DNA of 64,000 nt, from the NCBI RefSeq assembly GCF_000002425.4, contig NC_037265.1, positions 12,418,330 to 12,482,329 on the forward strand, read 5' to 3'. This document shows, in pieces, positions 45,391 through 56,713 of the stretch; within the stretch, counting starts at the first letter, position 1; each line of letters opens with the position of its first letter. The position numbers were made by a program, and so were the translations under genes. Source of the stretch: Physcomitrium patens. Its lineage: Eukaryota > Streptophyta > Bryopsida > Funariales > Funariaceae. A model generated the notes under the pieces. That model worked only from the letters and a program-made list of their open reading frames with translations, searched no databases and was not told where the DNA came from.

Positions 45391-46930
45391 TACCTCTTTT
45401 GCTTAATACTGTCAATGATAACATCATGAAACTCCTTCTTTGTAATTCTCAAGACTTCTTTCAATGTGAATTCCATCTTAGCATTTAATATACGTTCTTC
45501 CAACACCCCTTTCAAATTTGTTGCCGCTTCAATGTCAGAAAGTAGCTTATAAGCAATTGATTTGCCCTTATCTTTTGTCTCCATTGTTTTTTCTCTCAAT
45601 GATGATGAGGTATCCTTTACAGGCAATTCTTGTGAAGTTGCCTCCCGAGCCTTGTCTCCTCGAGTTTGCCTCTTAAAAGAATTTCCTTCTCTAGTATCAT
45701 CAAAATTTCCTCGTCTCTTTTCTTCCATCAAAGCTTCATGTTGGCTCTTAGCAATATATGCATGAACTGAAAGAGACTCAACAGGATCCTCCCAACCTGT
45801 TCTACCTCGTATTGTAGCTGCAGTTCTCAATAACGCTTCTCGAGGTAATTTTCCTTCTTGCATTGTAGAAACGGCAGAAGCCCAAAACTCACTAGTTTCC
45901 ATACTTCCACCAATTTCATCATCTACTCTAGCACCATAACTTGCACTTTCTCGTGCTACTGTTTCATGCTCTTTTAAGTAATCTTGAACCAATGCTCTCA
46001 TTCCTCCCTTGCCAAAATTGGTTTGAAGAAGATCCTCTCTATTTTTCAATGCTATCTTCCCATCTTTCCAGCAAATAATTCCCTGCCGTATCATATTATT
46101 AAATTCATTGCAATCTTTTCTAGTGTGTGAAGCATCATCACACCAAATGCATCTTTGTACATATCCTTGTTTTGAAACATTCTTCGAATTTTTTATAGAA
46201 GTATTCTCTTCAAGTCTTGTCAATTTGATTTGAAGATCTCGCATTCCTCGTATAATTTCTTCCATACCCATATCTGCTTTCTTTGATAAGGATGTCGAAG
46301 GTTGAACTGTAGGCATTGTTGGTGGTGTTGTACGTACTGGTACTTTGGGTGCTTGTACTATTTTCGGAATATTGCTCCTATCCTTCCTCCAATCTTTTTG
46401 TAAGCAATCCGACCGCATCTTCAACGTTCTTCTACTTCGTTGTCAATCCTTCATCTTCTTCTTTGTCTTCAAGAAGGGGTTCTAATTTCTCTTGCAATTC
46501 TCCATCAGCAGCTTGAAGAAATAGATCAACTTTGTTCGGCTCCACTATCAATTTTTCTACCTTCGATAATTGAGAGTACTGCCTCTCAAATTCCCTTAGT
46601 AGCTCTGTTGCTTGCAAATTCTTATTGGGCCATTCAATCCATCCCAAAAACAGCTTCTTAGTAATGCGATCAACATCTTCCAAGAAATATTCGTCTTTCA
46701 ATGCATGTGAAAAATCCTCCCATGAATTCCCATAACGATCCATAATCGATGTAATGTGGTCTCTTATCTTTGGTATCGTGGCAAGTCCAAATAGTGCAAC
46801 CATTTTCTTCTCAGAAACCCGATTTAATTCCATTTCACGAACATAACATCTTAAATACCTTGAAATATTCCTCCCATCAAATTGATCATTTTTATTGACC
46901 ACTGCTTGCAATGCTTTAGTTGCCAAAGCT
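45390..46930 (-). pseudogene. Family-2 gag region
   Basis: A capsid-like part at about 46,430-46,930 (QFDGRNISRYLRCYVREMEL) is followed by a zinc-knuckle-like segment near 46,120-46,180 (CIWCDDASHTRKDCNEF) and a lysine-rich C-terminal part. Unlike family 1, gag is long and charged. Part of a broken element. Confidence 0.82.
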
Positions 46931-47137
46931 TCCTTTCGATCATTGCTTTACTGTTGCTGCATTGACAATGAGAAGGCTTGAAACAAACTAGCAATAGACG
47001 GATCCATGTGCATACCTTGTCCTTTAGAAGACTCCCCACTAGAAACTCCTCCCAAAAATCCTTCCAAATTTTTATTTTTGTTTTCCATAAAATAAAGATA
47101 AAATCAACCGAAATCCAATACTTTCTACCTCAAGCTT

Positions 47138-47154
47138 TTACGTCGGGTTCACCA
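47138..47154 (-). promoter_or_regulatory. Candidate tRNA primer-binding site of family 2
   Basis: Read on the minus strand, TGGTGAACCCGACGTAAA begins five bases after the 5' LTR. The TGG start fits pairing with a tRNA CCA end. The tRNA is not identified. Confidence 0.5.
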
Positions 47155-47159
47155 CTTTT

Positions 47160-48401
47160 TGTCGTATTACGTGCTTTTCTGCTCGAGAACGCGCCGTGCG
47201 TCTGGCTGTAGAAGGTAGTATGGAGATTCGTCGATAGTCAAGTAGTCTATCAGTTTTGACTGCTGGAATATAAACCACTGCAACAATGTACCATAAATCT
47301 ATATGGATGCTCTTTGACTGCTTGTCGAAGTCCTTTTTGCCCCAACCGGTAGGTCTCTAGACGTTACAGAGAACCCCGAACAACCCAAACTGTTAATCTT
47401 CAATACCGCTTTGTACTTACGATCTTGTATCCACTGACTGTCTTGTTAGATTAATCCAATAAATTTCATTCACTCCGCATACTCAATCCTATAGACGCCC
47501 TTTTAATCCTTCAATCACAGACGTAACTCGATTTCACAAAACAGTCAAGAGTATTCAAACCCACTTCATTAAAAATTCCGATTCACCATTACAATACTGA
47601 CTTCAGCAGCGATTGCCTCAGCCTTCTCAAAACTCTACGAAGAAGAAAAATCCAAATTCTCTATCTTTCCTTCCCCGACCTGAAGCATGAAGCTCCTCTC
47701 TCTAATCCCCTCCTTCAAAAACTTTTTTTCTCAAAACTATATCCCCCCTAACCTTATCCTCTGAATTTCTTCAATCTTCCATCTTAGATCCGGAATTGGC
47801 TCCCACCATCAAGCTTGGATCCGAAATTGGCTCTTGCCGTCAGAGCTTTCTCCTCCGTTTTTACCTTTAAGAAATCCATTTACCGAAAACAACGTTCCCT
47901 GAAACGACATAGAGAACAGGACGGCCTGAAACAGAATCGAACCCCGTAATCGGGACGACATTGAGTCGCCCGTCCAATTCAGGTCTCATATTGGATAAGA
48001 GTCCAGTAGTAACCTGGATGTTCCCGTAATTGGGTTAAATTGGTCCTCGCGTCGGATTGGCTAAGACCCGTAGTAAGACCTGGATTTCCCGTAATTGGAT
48101 TGACCGGCCAATTCAGGTCTCATATTGGATAAGAGGATCCGGATTGGATTCTTGAAATTTGATCCAATTGGCTCTTTGAACCCGTCGTGTGAATTGGTCC
48201 TTCTCTTCCTGCTGACTCCCGTTATTGGAATCGAACGGAGCATTTCAATATGCCCCGGCTGACTATAACGGAGTGACTGAACCTGACCACTCAGTATTTG
48301 CATTGGAGTTGGTCGATGCTCCCAATATTCGAGGTAACTGAATATTAATAAAATTCTCCTTTCTTTTTATTTTCACTATATACTCGTGTTACAACACAAC
48401 A
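47160..48401 (-). repeat. 5' LTR of the family-2 element
   Basis: 1,242 bp, same length as the 3' LTR. It carries about 12 ATTGG motifs (CCAAT on the element's coding strand) between about 47,790 and 48,230 and the same duplicated CCAATTCAGGTC segments (about 47,970 and 48,107). Confidence 0.93.
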
Positions 48402-51400
48402 ACGTAAATATACTTCTCTTTCTAGCACATATAAGCATCTTTCAAAATGAAGTAGGTTGTTCTTAAAGTTAAACCTAGAAGTATCACAAGACTTAAAAGA
48501 AATATTTTTAATATCATAAACAAGAAGTTTAAAAGACATACTTAATTGATTTTTTTTAAAAAAAGTTGAATCAACATTTAATTATAATTTCAATGCTTGA
48601 AGATAAAAATATTTTAGCTTTAATAAAATTATTTTTTATTAATTAAAAGCTGCATTTCCTTCTTTTAGTACAAGATAAGAACATCTAGAAAAGGCATTGA
48701 ACAAATCTTATAGTTTTTCTGGCTGATAAGTGATATTGAATTCAAATCTTAACAAAAACATATTCCAATGAGCCTAGTGACGATTCAAAATATGTATTGA
48801 TATAAAATACTTGAGGTTCTTGTGATTCATATATATAGTGATTAAATTGAAAGAGCCTTTTAAATAATGACGTCATTCTTAAAAAGAATCCATGGTTGTA
48901 AGAAGTTTTTTGATATAGATCTCATAGTTAATTTCAATTGCTAAGAATTTTTTAGAATAGAAAGCTATTAGGTGGAGCTTGTCATTTTTTTCTATTTTTG
49001 ATAAAACAACACCTATAGCAAAATCTAATACACCTATTTTTATAAAAAATACCTTAAAAAATTTGATACAATATAAAATTAGTATAAAAATAAATACAAA
49101 ATTTAAAGCTTCAAAAGATGCTTCATCTTCTTTATTCCAATAAATTTTGTCTTTGCATGTAAGATATATAAGAAGAGTTTCAACTTGAAAAAAATTCTTG
49201 ATGAAGATCCAATAGTAATTAGTAAAGCCCAAAAAGCATTACACATATCTTATTGTTTTTGGAATCTTCCAATCTATAATAGTTTTAAGCTTCTTTGGAT
49301 CTATCATAAGTCCTTTGTTGAAAATAATATATCTTAAAAAGCCAACTTAAGTAATGTCGAATATACATTTTTTCAACTTGGCATATAATCTTATAACTCT
49401 AAGTTTTTGTAATACACAATGAATATGAATTTTATGCTTTTTTATGTTCTTAAAATAGATTAAAATATTATCTAAATAAGAAACAAAAAAATCATTTAGA
49501 AATTCGTAAAAAACATCATTTATAAGATGTTGAAAAGAAACTAGTGAATTTGTGAGTCCAAAAGGCATGCAATTATACTCAAAGTGCCCATACCTTATTT
49601 GAAATGTAGTCTTTTATTCATCTTTTTTTTTTATTATTATTATGGACCAAGTTGTATGCTCCTTATAAATGTACTTCTTGAGTTCAACTAATTCATTTTG
49701 TGATAAACTGTAGATTGGACTAAATGGTGGCTGACTTCCTTCTTTAAGGTTGATTGACTAATCATATGGATGATGCTCCAAGAAAATATCTGTATTTTTT
49801 AAAAAAAAATATCTTAAATATCTTAATATTGATTTAAAGTACCATTTGAAGTCTTTTCATTATTAAAAATAAATATAGAATAAATAAAAAAAGATAATTC
49901 TTTTTTTGTAGTATATAAGAAAGTTTTTACATCTATAAGTACGGATTTGGCTATACTAAATCTATGACTTTCTAGAAAACTCTTAACAATACTTTAGAAA
50001 AAATCAAGTTTATGAAAAATTCAATCTATCAAAGGATTATACTTTTTTAGCCACGATAAACCTAAAATGACTAAATTAAAACGAGACCTAATTATATTAA
50101 AAATTATGCAACTATTATGACCATTTATTATTATATCTATAAAAAGTGTTTTATAAACAATATTTCTAAAAGATAATTGATAGCTATCTATGATTTGTGC
50201 ATGTATGGATTTAGTTTTTTTTACTAACAAAATTCTATGGTTTTTAATAAACTCTTCATCCAAAAAACAAGTTGAGGCTCTTGAATCTATTAAAGTAGAA
50301 GCTTTCTAATTATTAGATCCTAAATACACATCTATTATAAAACAATGAGAGATTTTTGAGGAGAGATTAGGACCTTCATTTGCATAAGATTTCAAAGGCA
50401 CAATCCGTATTATAGCTAGAAAAATTTATTTTTTGACATTTTTTCATCTTTGATAGTTGTACTCCTTATTTTGTAGTTATGTTGTTTCTTTTGATAATGT
50501 TGAGTAGTATGCTTAGCTTTTCTATAATATAAATATAGTTATTTTTTATGACAATGAGTCTTTTTTTATTCAATAAGAGATTTAAATTATATCACATCAA
50601 TTTATATATCTTTTTCTTTCAAATATTTAAATTAAGATGTCATTGATATTCTTATTGAATTATAATAATATGTAGATTTTCTTGCATAATTCTTAGATTG
50701 AAACTCAAAAAGATGATTTTCACACTTTACAGCAAAGTCAATTGCTTGACTCAATGTTTAAAGATCAGATAAGTTGAGCATCAATTTCTTTAGCTTATAT
50801 TATAATTCATAAAAAAATAAGGTGATAAGGGCAACATCATTTCACTTGACATCAATTACCAATCGTCAAAATTCTAAAACATATAATATCATTGATTGAT
50901 TGTCTTATTATAAGATACAAATCTTATTGGTTGCAACACAAATTATATCATATTTTTTTATACATAAATAAAAACTCTACCAAAAAAGCCTCTAAATTAT
51001 CTAATATTGGATCTTATTATTTAAAAAAAGTTAAAACTATGCTAATACTAAACTTGAAAGAAGTGTATCAAAGAATCTAGCTTGTGATCTCAACGTTCAA
51101 TAGCTTTGGAGTTGAATTTCAATTACAAGTTATACTTGATTGATAAATCTTCAAAACTTAGATCTTATATCATCAAATTTCTTAGATAAGGCAACTTTGG
51201 ATTTTATAATACTAAAAAGATGTTCTACTATAGGAAAAGAGATGTGATTTATTATAGATATTGAAGCGGCTCTAATCATATCTATATCTTCACTTCTTCC
51301 TATTTTATTACTTCTGATAGCAATAAACTGAGTGGATATATCGTAAGCATCAATTCTCTCAATTTTTCTTATATTTATTCCATTGCACTCTTCATTTCAA

Positions 51401-52159
51401 CAAGCCTTGCCATAATAACACTTAAAAAAAATATCTAATATTATTCAAGAAAAACAAAAGAAAGGACTTGAAAACAAAAAAAATTCTAAAAACAATATTA
51501 GTTTACAAGAGGATAATCTGTAATTTCTAATATGCTTATATCTTATTAAGAAAAAAAAATAATCACTCTTAATTAAGAGAAGATAAAGCTCTAATATTGT
51601 AAGTGCACTCTTGTCAATCTGTGAAGAATAAGAATTCAATAAAAGAAAATAATCAGGTAAGACTTTCTTAAAGAAATTAAAATAGAGAAGTATATATACT
51701 AAAAAGAAAATTATAGTGGATATTGCCAAAAGATAAAGAAATTAGAGATTCTCGAATTTAGACTAGAATGAAGAAAAAAATTTATAAGACTGAAGAAAGC
51801 TTCACTCTTATCTCTATATATACTATCTACCTAAGATCTATGTGGCGATGTTTTATAGGACCTCCAAAAAACGTGTTGACTTTGCATGACATGTATCTTG
51901 ACTTACAAGGCAAGTTTTCTATATGGGCACCACATAGTTAGCTTGTTATGCAAGCTATCAATACATATGATACATAGGTAGTTTGTTGACTAAGTTTCTA
52001 ACCTATCAATGAACTACAAACACATATAAAGTCAAAAAAAAATTTAAAAATGTTCTAGAAAGATTTTTTAGAAGGTACTAGGAAATTAATTTATTTTTAT
52101 CTAATTCTATCTATTTATATTATTTAAGTAATAATTACAATAGGTATATATCTGTGACA
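48402..52159 (-). mobile_element. Family-1 copy 3, right part
   Basis: It continues copy 3 from the integrase region through RNase H (about 48,700-49,130), reverse transcriptase (about 49,250-49,770), protease (about 50,000-50,290), gag (about 50,400-51,420) and leader to the 5' LTR (51,620-52,159). Very AT-rich, with dozens of breaks. The ACTCTTGTCAATC complement of the primer site is still present at about 51,607-51,619. Flanking bases (ACTGG left, AGTAG right) do not give a clear duplication. Confidence 0.82.
51620..52159 (-). repeat. 5' LTR of copy 3
   Basis: About 540 bp from TGTGAAGAATAAG to CTGTGACA, matching the family-1 LTR reverse complement with extensive decay. The TTATCTCTATATATACTATC promoter segment remains. 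Confidence 0.85.
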
Positions 52160-53039
52160 AGTAGTAATAATTACATTAGGTACAAAAGAAGATGATTGAA
52201 CTATTTGGAATTGCTACAAAATTGGAAATACAAAAACTTATTATATTAGTTATGAAGCATTATGGAAGATCATAGGAGATATTTTTACATACATTAAAAG
52301 ACAAATATTTCTTTAAAGATATTGATTGTATTATCAAGAAGTTATTTTTAGAATAGATTTAGAGGCCTAATAAAAATTTACAAGAAATAGAACTATTAAC
52401 AAAATTTAAAAGGTAATATTTTTAATTATCAAAGATAGAAAAGTTAATATTGGAGCCAAACAAGCTTGAATTATTTCTTTAAGATGTCAATAGAGAATTA
52501 TAAGAAAAATTAAAATTTCTTCTTGAAAATAAAAAAAAATGAATAATTGACAACAAAGTAGAAAAATGTTAAAGACATTATAGGTTTGCTCACAAAATGA
52601 GAAAAGAAAAAAGATAAGATTAATATTCTAAAAATATTACAAGCACCTAAAATTCAAGTACATATAGCATGATTGGCAATGCCTATTATTCAATCTTTAG
52701 CATCTATATGAGTATAAAATTGACTCCTCAATATCAATTACTAGATGGCTTCAATTAAGAATTACTTGTAATTAGTAGTGTGAAGTGGAAATAGCAAGAA
52801 CAAAGATAAAAGGAGAAAATCACAAGTAAAATAAGTAAAACAAGTATAATCAAATAATTGTATACTATCACACTAGTCACAGTTTCTTTACTAAATTTTT
52901 ATTTAGTAAAAAATAAAAAAAAATATAAAAAATATATATATTTTTAGAAAGTAATTTTTTTATATCTTTTCAATGGTATAAAAAACATATAAATTTGAAT
53001 TATTATGAGTAAGTTATGAAGGTTTAAAATTAATAAGTA

Positions 53040-53335
53040 TATGAATGAAGTGTTAAGTAAATAATTTATCTCAAGGATAACTTGCTTAAGAGATCAAGAG
53101 TTTGAGCCTCACCAAGGTTCACAAGTAGTGCATATGGGTTCCTAAGAGAGGCCACGAGGCCTTAGTCTTATCTTCCTAACTACCTTCAAAGTGCTACAAC
53201 CCATATGGGACTTATGCACCTTCCTTCTTACAAGGACTATACTAGCTACTAGTCCTCCTATTTTCTACTGGTAAAATCCATATTTTTACATTTTTGACTT
53301 CACCATGGTATTTAAAAACTTCCAATTAGCCTATG
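53040..53335 (+). repeat. SINE-like insertion (tentative)
   Basis: Much richer in G and C than its neighbours. The start resembles a tRNA-derived region: AACTTGCTTAAGAGATC, then GAGTTTGAGCCTC, close to a Pol III B box with C-to-T change. Further on, GCATATGGGTT and AACCCATATG form an inverted repeat with about 75 bases between the arms. There is no coding frame. No clear target duplication or A-tail was found. Confidence 0.35.
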
Positions 53336-54139
53336 AACCTTTCATGGCCTTCAAATCTTACTCCATTTCTTCATAATGGCTCCCGAAGTGGTAAAACATA
53401 TTTTTACTAAAGTCTTGGAAATTACTCTAAAAATTCCTAAAATATTCTAAATAAATTCTAAACATTCTTATAATGGTTATATAATATTAATAACAATTTA
53501 AGGCTATAATTTTCTACCTTAATGTTTTTTTTAGTAAAAAAATTAATTTAAATCTACTATAAATCCTACTTTTTATATAATTAACTAAAAAGACATGAGA
53601 TTCTTTTTCATGCTTCTTCTTACTACTAACTAAAATTTATAATTTTTCTTATAAATAATATGTATAATTAGAAGGCCAATATAAATATTTAATTTAGTAA
53701 ATATTCCTCAATATTTAATAATAAGTAAAAAAAATTATTAAATCAATTAAGATAATTGCCTCCAAAACTTACTAAAACTCTAATTTTACAACTAATATTC
53801 TAATTTTATATTTGTCTAAATATTTCTATACTATTCACCATATATCATGGTTCTAAGCATTCTAAATACATCTTTTTATCCTAAAATAACTAATGAATCA
53901 ATTTGATGATTCACAATCTACATCAAAAAAAGAAGATATGAAAGTTAAAGAAATTATATGTGGTATGTGAGATCTTCAAATTAAATTGGCAAGACTTGAA
54001 GAAAAGACTTCTAAAACTAATTGAAATAAGAATATGTACAAAGATGTATTTGGTGTGATGATGTTTTTCATACTAGGAAGGATTGCAATAAATTTAATGA
54101 TATAATGCAACAAAGAGTTATTTTCCAAAAAGATAGTGT

Positions 54140-54930
54140 AAGCTCTCAATTATGCTTTAAAATCTAAATTTTTATTATTTTTCTATTTTATGATAATTAA
54201 ACATGTTGTATTAGGACATTTATAAGTAGAATTTAATTTTATAAAATTTTTAGGATTACAATCTTTGATAATATAAATTATAGCCTGATTCTTTGAAATA
54301 GATTAATTAGGATTAAAATGATAAGAATTAGAAAATTAGAATAGTAATTTAGTTAGTTTTAATAATTTAGAGATTGTTAGTCACTACTATGAGGATTGAC
54401 TAAAAGCCTATGAGTGCACCTATAATTATTTCATATGATTTAGAATGAGTTAGAATTATAATTCTCTATGAAATTTGTTGAAGTTTAGCAATGATAGTTT
54501 TGAGCTTTCTTCCAAATTTGACAAATTCAAGCAACATGGTGGTTCTTCTAATTAATGGGAGCCTTTTTAATGCAATGGTGGCAATGGATTCATCCCATGG
54601 AGTGAAGAAAATAAGATCTGCACCCTCTCCTTCAAAATATAAGTGAAGCAATAAAATTCTCATTTTGAAAAATTTTACAAAAAAATGCCAAGATCCTTGT
54701 AAGTAAAAACTTCCATGAAAATTACAATTGAGCATGGATTGAGGCATGTAAATAGTCAAACTTTGCATAAAAAGGTGTTTTAAACACAATGGTGAAGTTA
54801 GATTTATCAAAAAAATTCTTTCTTGACTACTTACAAGAGCCATAAGCCTTAGTAACGAAATTGGCTCTTGGATGAAATTACTATCATTTTTTAATGAATA
54901 AACAAAAAAATGTTTCTAGAAGTATTATTA
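54140..54930. other. Unidentified insertion in the family-2 relic, with a minus-strand ORF
   Basis: Sequence that separates two gag segments of the relic. It holds a 125-codon ORF on the minus strand (54,466-54,843, starting MALVSSQERIFLINL), unusually long for such AT-rich surroundings, with segments GSFYLQGSWHFFVKFFK and TTMLLEFVKFGRKLKT. I do not recognise it. It has no signal peptide or clear membrane segment. It may be a fragment of another mobile element. Confidence 0.3.
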
Positions 54931-56079
54931 AAAACTAAAATTATAATATGTGGTGCCACAAGTTAGATAGATCTTTTAGAGGATCTTTCAATTCATGTAT
55001 ATATTGCTAAGAATAAATATGAAGCTTTAATAGAAAAAAAGAGACAAGTAAATTTTAATGATATAAGAGAAGAAAATTCTTCTAAGAGGCAAACTTAAGG
55101 AGACCAAGCTTGTGAGGTAGCTTCACAAGAATTTTTTATCAAAGATACTTCAACAATATTAAAAAATAAAAAATAAAAAAATCAATAGCTTATAAACTAC
55201 TCTATGATATTAAAGCATCAATAAATTTAAAGGAGGTGTTGAAAATTTTTGTATTAAATACTAAAGTGGAGTTCATATTAAAAGAGATTTTAGAAATTAT
55301 AAAGAAAGAATTTTATGATGTTATTATTGATAGCATTAAAAAAAAAAGAAATAATAGGTGAAGCTGAAAAAAGTCATTCTATTGATGCAAGGATATATAA
55401 GGATGAAGAAGAAGTTGATAATTATTACAACCAATTAATAAGTAAAAAGAATAATTATAATCAGCAAGTACATTTTGAAGATTATAGTAATAAGGAAATA
55501 AAAGCTTCAAGCCATTATATTCAAAAGCATAAGGCAAGAACAACTACAAAAGTATTAGTGGAGGTGGAAGATATAGAAGAACTAGTTGTTATTTTAATTG
55601 ACCATAGTTCTAAAATAAATATTATATCTAAGAATTCTTATAAGAAGCTAAGGTAGTCAATTGATATGGAGTAATGATGGGCAATATAAGCAATTAATAA
55701 TACATGATGTGAATTATATGGAGCTTGTTCAAATGTTAAAATCTGGAATAGAGATGTTCCAACAAAATAATATTCTTTTTGTTTTAGATTCTACATCTTA
55801 TTCAATGATTTTAAAAATACTATGTATTATGTCAACTTAGATAGAAACAAAATTACACATCCAATGGACATATAAGTCTTTCTTATTCTAATACTAAGTC
55901 ATTGGAATAGCCTTTTGTTCCAACTAGATTCAAATCTAAGTAATTCACGTGAAAACCTCTTACATGATCAATACTTCTATGCCCTTTAGATGTTTATTAA
56001 GACACATACTTACAAATCCTAACAAAAATTTTATTTTTATTTTTGGACACTAAAAAAATTATGAGGGTCTATTTAAAAG

Positions 56080-56673
56080 ACCTCCTTCACTCCTTATATC
56101 TAATTAGGATTGAACTTAGAAGTAGTGGTATATGATGTTGGGCTAATTTGGGAGGTAAGCTTTTTAGATCTTTGTAAGACTAAGCAAATACATTTTGATA
56201 TTTTCTTATTAAAATTTGTACTTCAATAATTTATCTTTTGTCAATTAGACTTTTATTTTGATTAGTTTTGGCTCTTCATGTATAAGAGACATATCCATGA
56301 ACTTGTAATCTATATCATAAACATGAGTTTATTTTATAGATCCTCTATACCAATCATTTGATATTTGTAGATAATTTGCTATATTACTTCCTATCCTAAA
56401 AGTGGATTAAGATTACTCTCTTCTATTATGTCTTTTACATTGTAAAATTGAGTGCAATCAATATTCACCCCATAAAAATCTTCACAATTGATATTGTCTA
56501 CTAAGGTTGCCAGATTTACTTCCAATTCATCTTATTATTAAGTGGCAAAATTATTTGTAAAATTAACACTTGAACTAGGATGATTCTTCAACTATTTTGT
56601 GAATTCTCTATCATCTTTTCAATCATACAATCTAAGGCCTATACATCCTTAAGTGAGCTATTACCTTGGTTTC

Positions 56674-56713
<40 letters not shown>

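Larger units (their letters stand above)
39938..48401 (-). mobile_element. Family-2 Ty3/Gypsy element, nearly complete
   Basis: An 8,464-bp element read on the minus strand, flanked by ACGT on both sides (39,934-39,937 and 48,402-48,405). It sits in the integrase region of copy 3. Both LTRs are 1,242 bp and differ at about 19 positions by eye (about 1.5%), nearly all transitions, so it is fairly young but older than the family-1 array. Gag, protease, reverse transcriptase, RNase H and integrase remains follow in Ty3/Gypsy order. It is broken, with about six breaks. It is distinctly richer in G and C than the copy it entered. Confidence 0.93.
52185..55850 (+). mobile_element. Family-2 relic, gag to protease
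   Basis: Plus-strand remains of a second family-2 element. They are a capsid-like part (52,185-52,600, matching the 46.5-46.9 kb gag), a zinc-knuckle region (about 53,900-54,130), gag C-terminus (about 54,930-55,320) and protease (about 55,350-55,850). Two unrelated stretches (about 52,740-53,880 and 54,140-54,930) interrupt it. No LTR, reverse transcriptase or integrase was found. It is very AT-rich, broken in many places and far older than the copy at 39.9-48.4 kb. Confidence 0.72.

Noticed and set aside
48370-48390. TATA-like motif at the outer edge of the family-2 LTR (TATATAG on the minus strand) as promoter
   Set aside because: It lies only about 20 bases from the U3 edge, upstream of the CCAAT cluster, an unlikely place for the core promoter.
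38035-52164. Target duplication for copy 3 (ACTGG against AGTAG)
   Set aside because: Only three of five bases agree, which is too weak given the decay of this copy.
54466-54843. Assignment of the antisense ORF to a plant gag-like domain (DUF4283)
   Set aside because: Spacing and key residues did not fit well enough; left unassigned.
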